From assembly GCA_963981525.1 (NCBI GenBank), contig CAXCDZ010000046.1:1-6532 (forward strand): a DNA stretch of 6,532 bases, given 5' to 3'. The DNA comes from CAXCDZ01 sp963981525 (GTDB taxonomy: Bacteria; Patescibacteriota; Microgenomatia; UBA1400; UBA12108). The position numbers and the translations under genes are program-made. Positions within the stretch are counted from its first letter, which is position 1; every line of letters begins with the position of its first letter. Below are positions 5,207 to 6,532 of the stretch, one piece after another. Below the pieces are notes generated by a model. That model was given only the letters and a program-made list of their open reading frames with translations. It ran no database searches and was not told the origin of the DNA.

Positions 5207-6250
5207 GATATCTCCTCCAGACAAAAAGCAATTATCAATCTCCTTGCTAATGGTGAGAAATATACTCGCAAAGCCATTACAGAGAAGCTCTCAGCTATTC
5301 TCTCTGCCTCAAAACCCACAGTCGCACGAGATATCAAAGCTCTAGTAGACAAGAATCTCATCCAATCAGCTGGTAGCGGTCCTAGCACCACGTATCACAC
5401 AGCGTCTCATCATCCACTATTAGCATATCTGGATCTCGATCAGTATTTTGCGCTCGAACCAGATCACAGAACGATGGCAAGGGCGGTATTCCAGGACAGT
5501 GTATTCGCTACCATTCCCAACATCATTACAGAGTCAGATATCAAAGATCTCAACAAGATTCATAAGTCTTTCAAAGAAGCTACCAGCAAGCTCGACCACA
5601 CCATTCTTGCTAGAGAGTTAGAACGCTATGTCATCGAGCTTTCCTGGAAGTCATCTCAGATAGAAGGTAACACATATACCATTTTAGAAACAGAAAGTCT
5701 TATCAAAGAGGGTAGAGAGGCCAGTGGGAGAACACACCTAGAGGCAGTCATGATTCTCAATCACAAACAAGCTTTCAAGTTGATATTGGAGAACAAAGAG
5801 CAATTTAGGAAACTCACAAAAACAGATTTAGTCCAACTCCATAATACATTGACGAAAGACCTCAATGTTCCCAGTGGAATCAGGAATCAGAGAGTAGGGA
5901 TCACCGGTACTAGCTATATTCCTCTAGCTCATGACTGGGAGCTAGATCAGGCAGTCGAGCGTCTCATAACCACAATCAATCACATTCAACATCCTATCGA
6001 AAAGGCACTTGCCACCTCAGCTCTCATTGCCTACATCCAGCCATTCTCAGATGGCAACAAAAGAACAGCACGAATGATGGCAAACGCAGTTTTGTTAGCC
6101 CACGATTATTTCCCTTTGTCATACAGGAGCGTTGACAAAGATGAGTTCAAACAGGCACTGGTAGTATTCTACGAAACCAACAACATCTACCATCTCAAGA
6201 GAATTTTCCTCGAACAGTACGAGTTTGCAGTCAACACCTACTTTTTGTAA
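5192..6250 (+). CDS. Fic-domain protein with N-terminal winged helix; catalytic-motif His replaced by Gln
   Basis: A 352-residue protein. Residues about 8-68 form a winged helix-turn-helix (RQKAIINLLANGEKYTRKAI, then SKPTVARDIKALVDKNLIQ and a TTYH wing). The Fic part follows, with SSQIEGN at 154-160 matching the (S/T)xxxE(G/N) inhibitory-helix motif (Ser154, Glu158). A flap-like region (VPSGIRNQRVGITGTSYIP) comes before the core loop QPFSDGNKRTAR at 283-294. Fic enzymes usually transfer AMP from ATP to a protein hydroxyl using the His of HPFx(D/E)GN(G/K)R; here that position is Gln283 (CAG), while the phosphate-binding GNKR is intact. Some Fic relatives naturally lack this His, so loss of AMP transfer is likely but not proven. 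A palindromic operator overlaps the start. Codon and base use are visibly more A/T-rich than pyrG, hinting at different ancestry. No Shine-Dalgarno. Start chosen as the only ATG or GTG before the winged helix. Confidence 0.9.
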   Translation: MNETIDISSRQKAIINLLANGEKYTRKAITEKLSAILSASKPTVARDIKALVDKNLIQSAGSGPSTTYHTASHHPLLAYLDLDQYFALEPDHRTMARAVFQDSVFATIPNIITESDIKDLNKIHKSFKEATSKLDHTILARELERYVIELSWKSSQIEGNTYTILETESLIKEGREASGRTHLEAVMILNHKQAFKLILENKEQFRKLTKTDLVQLHNTLTKDLNVPSGIRNQRVGITGTSYIPLAHDWELDQAVERLITTINHIQHPIEKALATSALIAYIQPFSDGNKRTARMMANAVLLAHDYFPLSYRSVDKDEFKQALVVFYETNNIYHLKRIFLEQYEFAVNTYFL

Positions 6251-6258
6251 CCCAAATC

Positions 6259-6267
6259 TGCTAAAAT
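6259..6267 (+). promoter_or_regulatory. Extended -10 promoter of the tRNA pair
   Basis: TGCTAAAAT follows the fic-like stop codon closely and matches the rplS element TGATAAAAT except at the free base. Transcription should begin near 6274, giving a leader of about 30 nt before tRNA-Lys. The -35 region is weak, as is common with extended -10 promoters. Confidence 0.6.
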
Positions 6268-6303
6268 TACAAACATCACTGTGCCTGTAGTGCACATATA
6301 GAT

Positions 6304-6377
6304 GGGCCTGTAGCTCAGTTGGTTAGAGCACCTGCCTTTTAAGCAGGGTGTCCTGGGTTCGAGTCCCAGCGGGCCCA
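6304..6377 (+). tRNA. tRNA-Lys, anticodon TTT
   Basis: A full 74-nt cloverleaf: acceptor GGGCCTG with CGGGCCC (6370-6376, one G-T pair) and discriminator A6377. The D stem is GCTC/GAGC with GG in its loop. Anticodon stem CCTGC/GCAGG holds loop CTTTTAA with anticodon TTT at 6338-6340. T stem CTGGG/CCCAG holds loop TTCGAGT. CCA is not encoded (CAA follows), so it must be added by a CCA-adding enzyme. It reads AAA and, by wobble, AAG. Confidence 0.97.
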
Positions 6378-6389
6378 CAACGTCCCTTA

Positions 6390-6410
6390 TAGCTTGCCCT
6401 TAGCAAGCTA
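6390..6410 (+). other. Perfect hairpin between the two tRNAs
   Basis: TAGCTTGC, loop CCTTA, then GCAAGCTA: an 8-bp perfect stem with a 5-nt loop in the 36-base spacer. No T-run follows, so it is not a standard terminator. It ends 3 bases before tRNA-Glu and may guide cleavage of a joint tRNA precursor, which is an inference. Confidence 0.6.
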
Positions 6411-6413
6411 CGG

Positions 6414-6485
6414 GGCCCCATCGTCCATCGGTTAGGACACCAGGTTTTCATCCTGGAGAGTAGGGTTCGACTCCCTATGGGGTCA
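6414..6485 (+). tRNA. tRNA-Glu, anticodon TTC
   Basis: A 72-nt cloverleaf: acceptor GGCCCCA with TGGGGTC (6478-6484, one G-T pair) and discriminator A6485. The D stem is GTCC/GGAC with the loop ATCGGTTA. Anticodon stem CCAGG/CCTGG holds loop TTTTCAT with anticodon TTC at 6447-6449. T stem TAGGG/CCCTA holds loop TTCGACT. No CCA is encoded. Same strand and close spacing suggest co-transcription with tRNA-Lys. Confidence 0.97.
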
Positions 6486-6532
6486 CAAAACAATCAACCA
6501 GACAGCTCACAGGTATATCTCAAAGTGTTTTT

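Noticed and set aside
6280..6296. Small inverted repeat TGTGC/GCACA before tRNA-Lys, sharing GCCTGTAG with the tRNA 5' end
   Set aside because: A 5-bp stem and an 8-base match are within chance; nothing else supports a function.
6297..6303. TATAGAT as the -10 of tRNA-Lys
   Set aside because: It abuts the tRNA, so transcription would begin inside the mature tRNA; TGCTAAAAT upstream is better placed.
6486..6532. Possible terminator or gene at the right edge (ends in TTTTT)
   Set aside because: No stable stem precedes the T-run within the window and no coding or RNA signal is recognisable.

Overview
The window reads as a gene-dense, non-mobile-looking stretch of a bacterial chromosome. All genes are on the + strand, the gaps are very short, and the standard genetic code applies (TGA is a real stop in three genes). 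No Shine-Dalgarno sequence stands at a useful distance before any complete gene. Three genes instead have a clean -10 box only 5-6 nt before the start codon, so leaderless transcription looks common. Small genes, ATGA overlaps, tRNAs without an encoded CCA and an unusual gene order fit a Candidate Phyla Radiation (Patescibacteria) lineage. That assignment is an inference of moderate confidence, and I do not name a phylum.

Layout: (1) 2-774, the 3' part of a Y-family (DinB-type) DNA polymerase. It enters from the left edge and its frame is broken at a CT-rich tract near 591-608, with a recognisable C-terminus continuing in another frame. (2) 777-3067, an apparent four-gene unit: a pentapeptide-repeat protein, a small DUF4258-like protein, a YgjP/WLM-type zinc metallopeptidase and a RecB/Cas4-like PD-(D/E)XK nuclease with four cysteines placed for an Fe-S cluster. 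The first three genes overlap by ATGA and the fourth starts 4 nt after the third. (3) 3071-4766, pyrG (CTP synthase) with its own promoter and a heptanucleotide tandem repeat coding for an N-terminal extension. (4) 4744-5138, rplS (ribosomal protein L19), whose promoter lies inside the end of pyrG. (5) 5162-6250, a Fic-domain protein with an N-terminal winged helix, preceded by a perfect 23-bp palindrome and a third half-site over its own start. (6) 6259-6485, a tRNA-Lys(UUU)/tRNA-Glu(UUC) pair with an extended -10 promoter and a perfect hairpin between the tRNAs. The last 47 bases show nothing I can name.

Functionally the window mixes housekeeping genes (pyrG, rplS, tRNAs) with nucleic-acid maintenance or stress genes (Y-family polymerase, pentapeptide repeat, Fe-S nuclease). 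It also holds a probably self-regulated Fic protein. That gene is visibly richer in A and T than pyrG and has Gln where the catalytic His of the Fic motif is expected. The best candidates for something new are the Fic operator/active-site combination, the coupled four-gene unit, and the leaderless promoter pattern.
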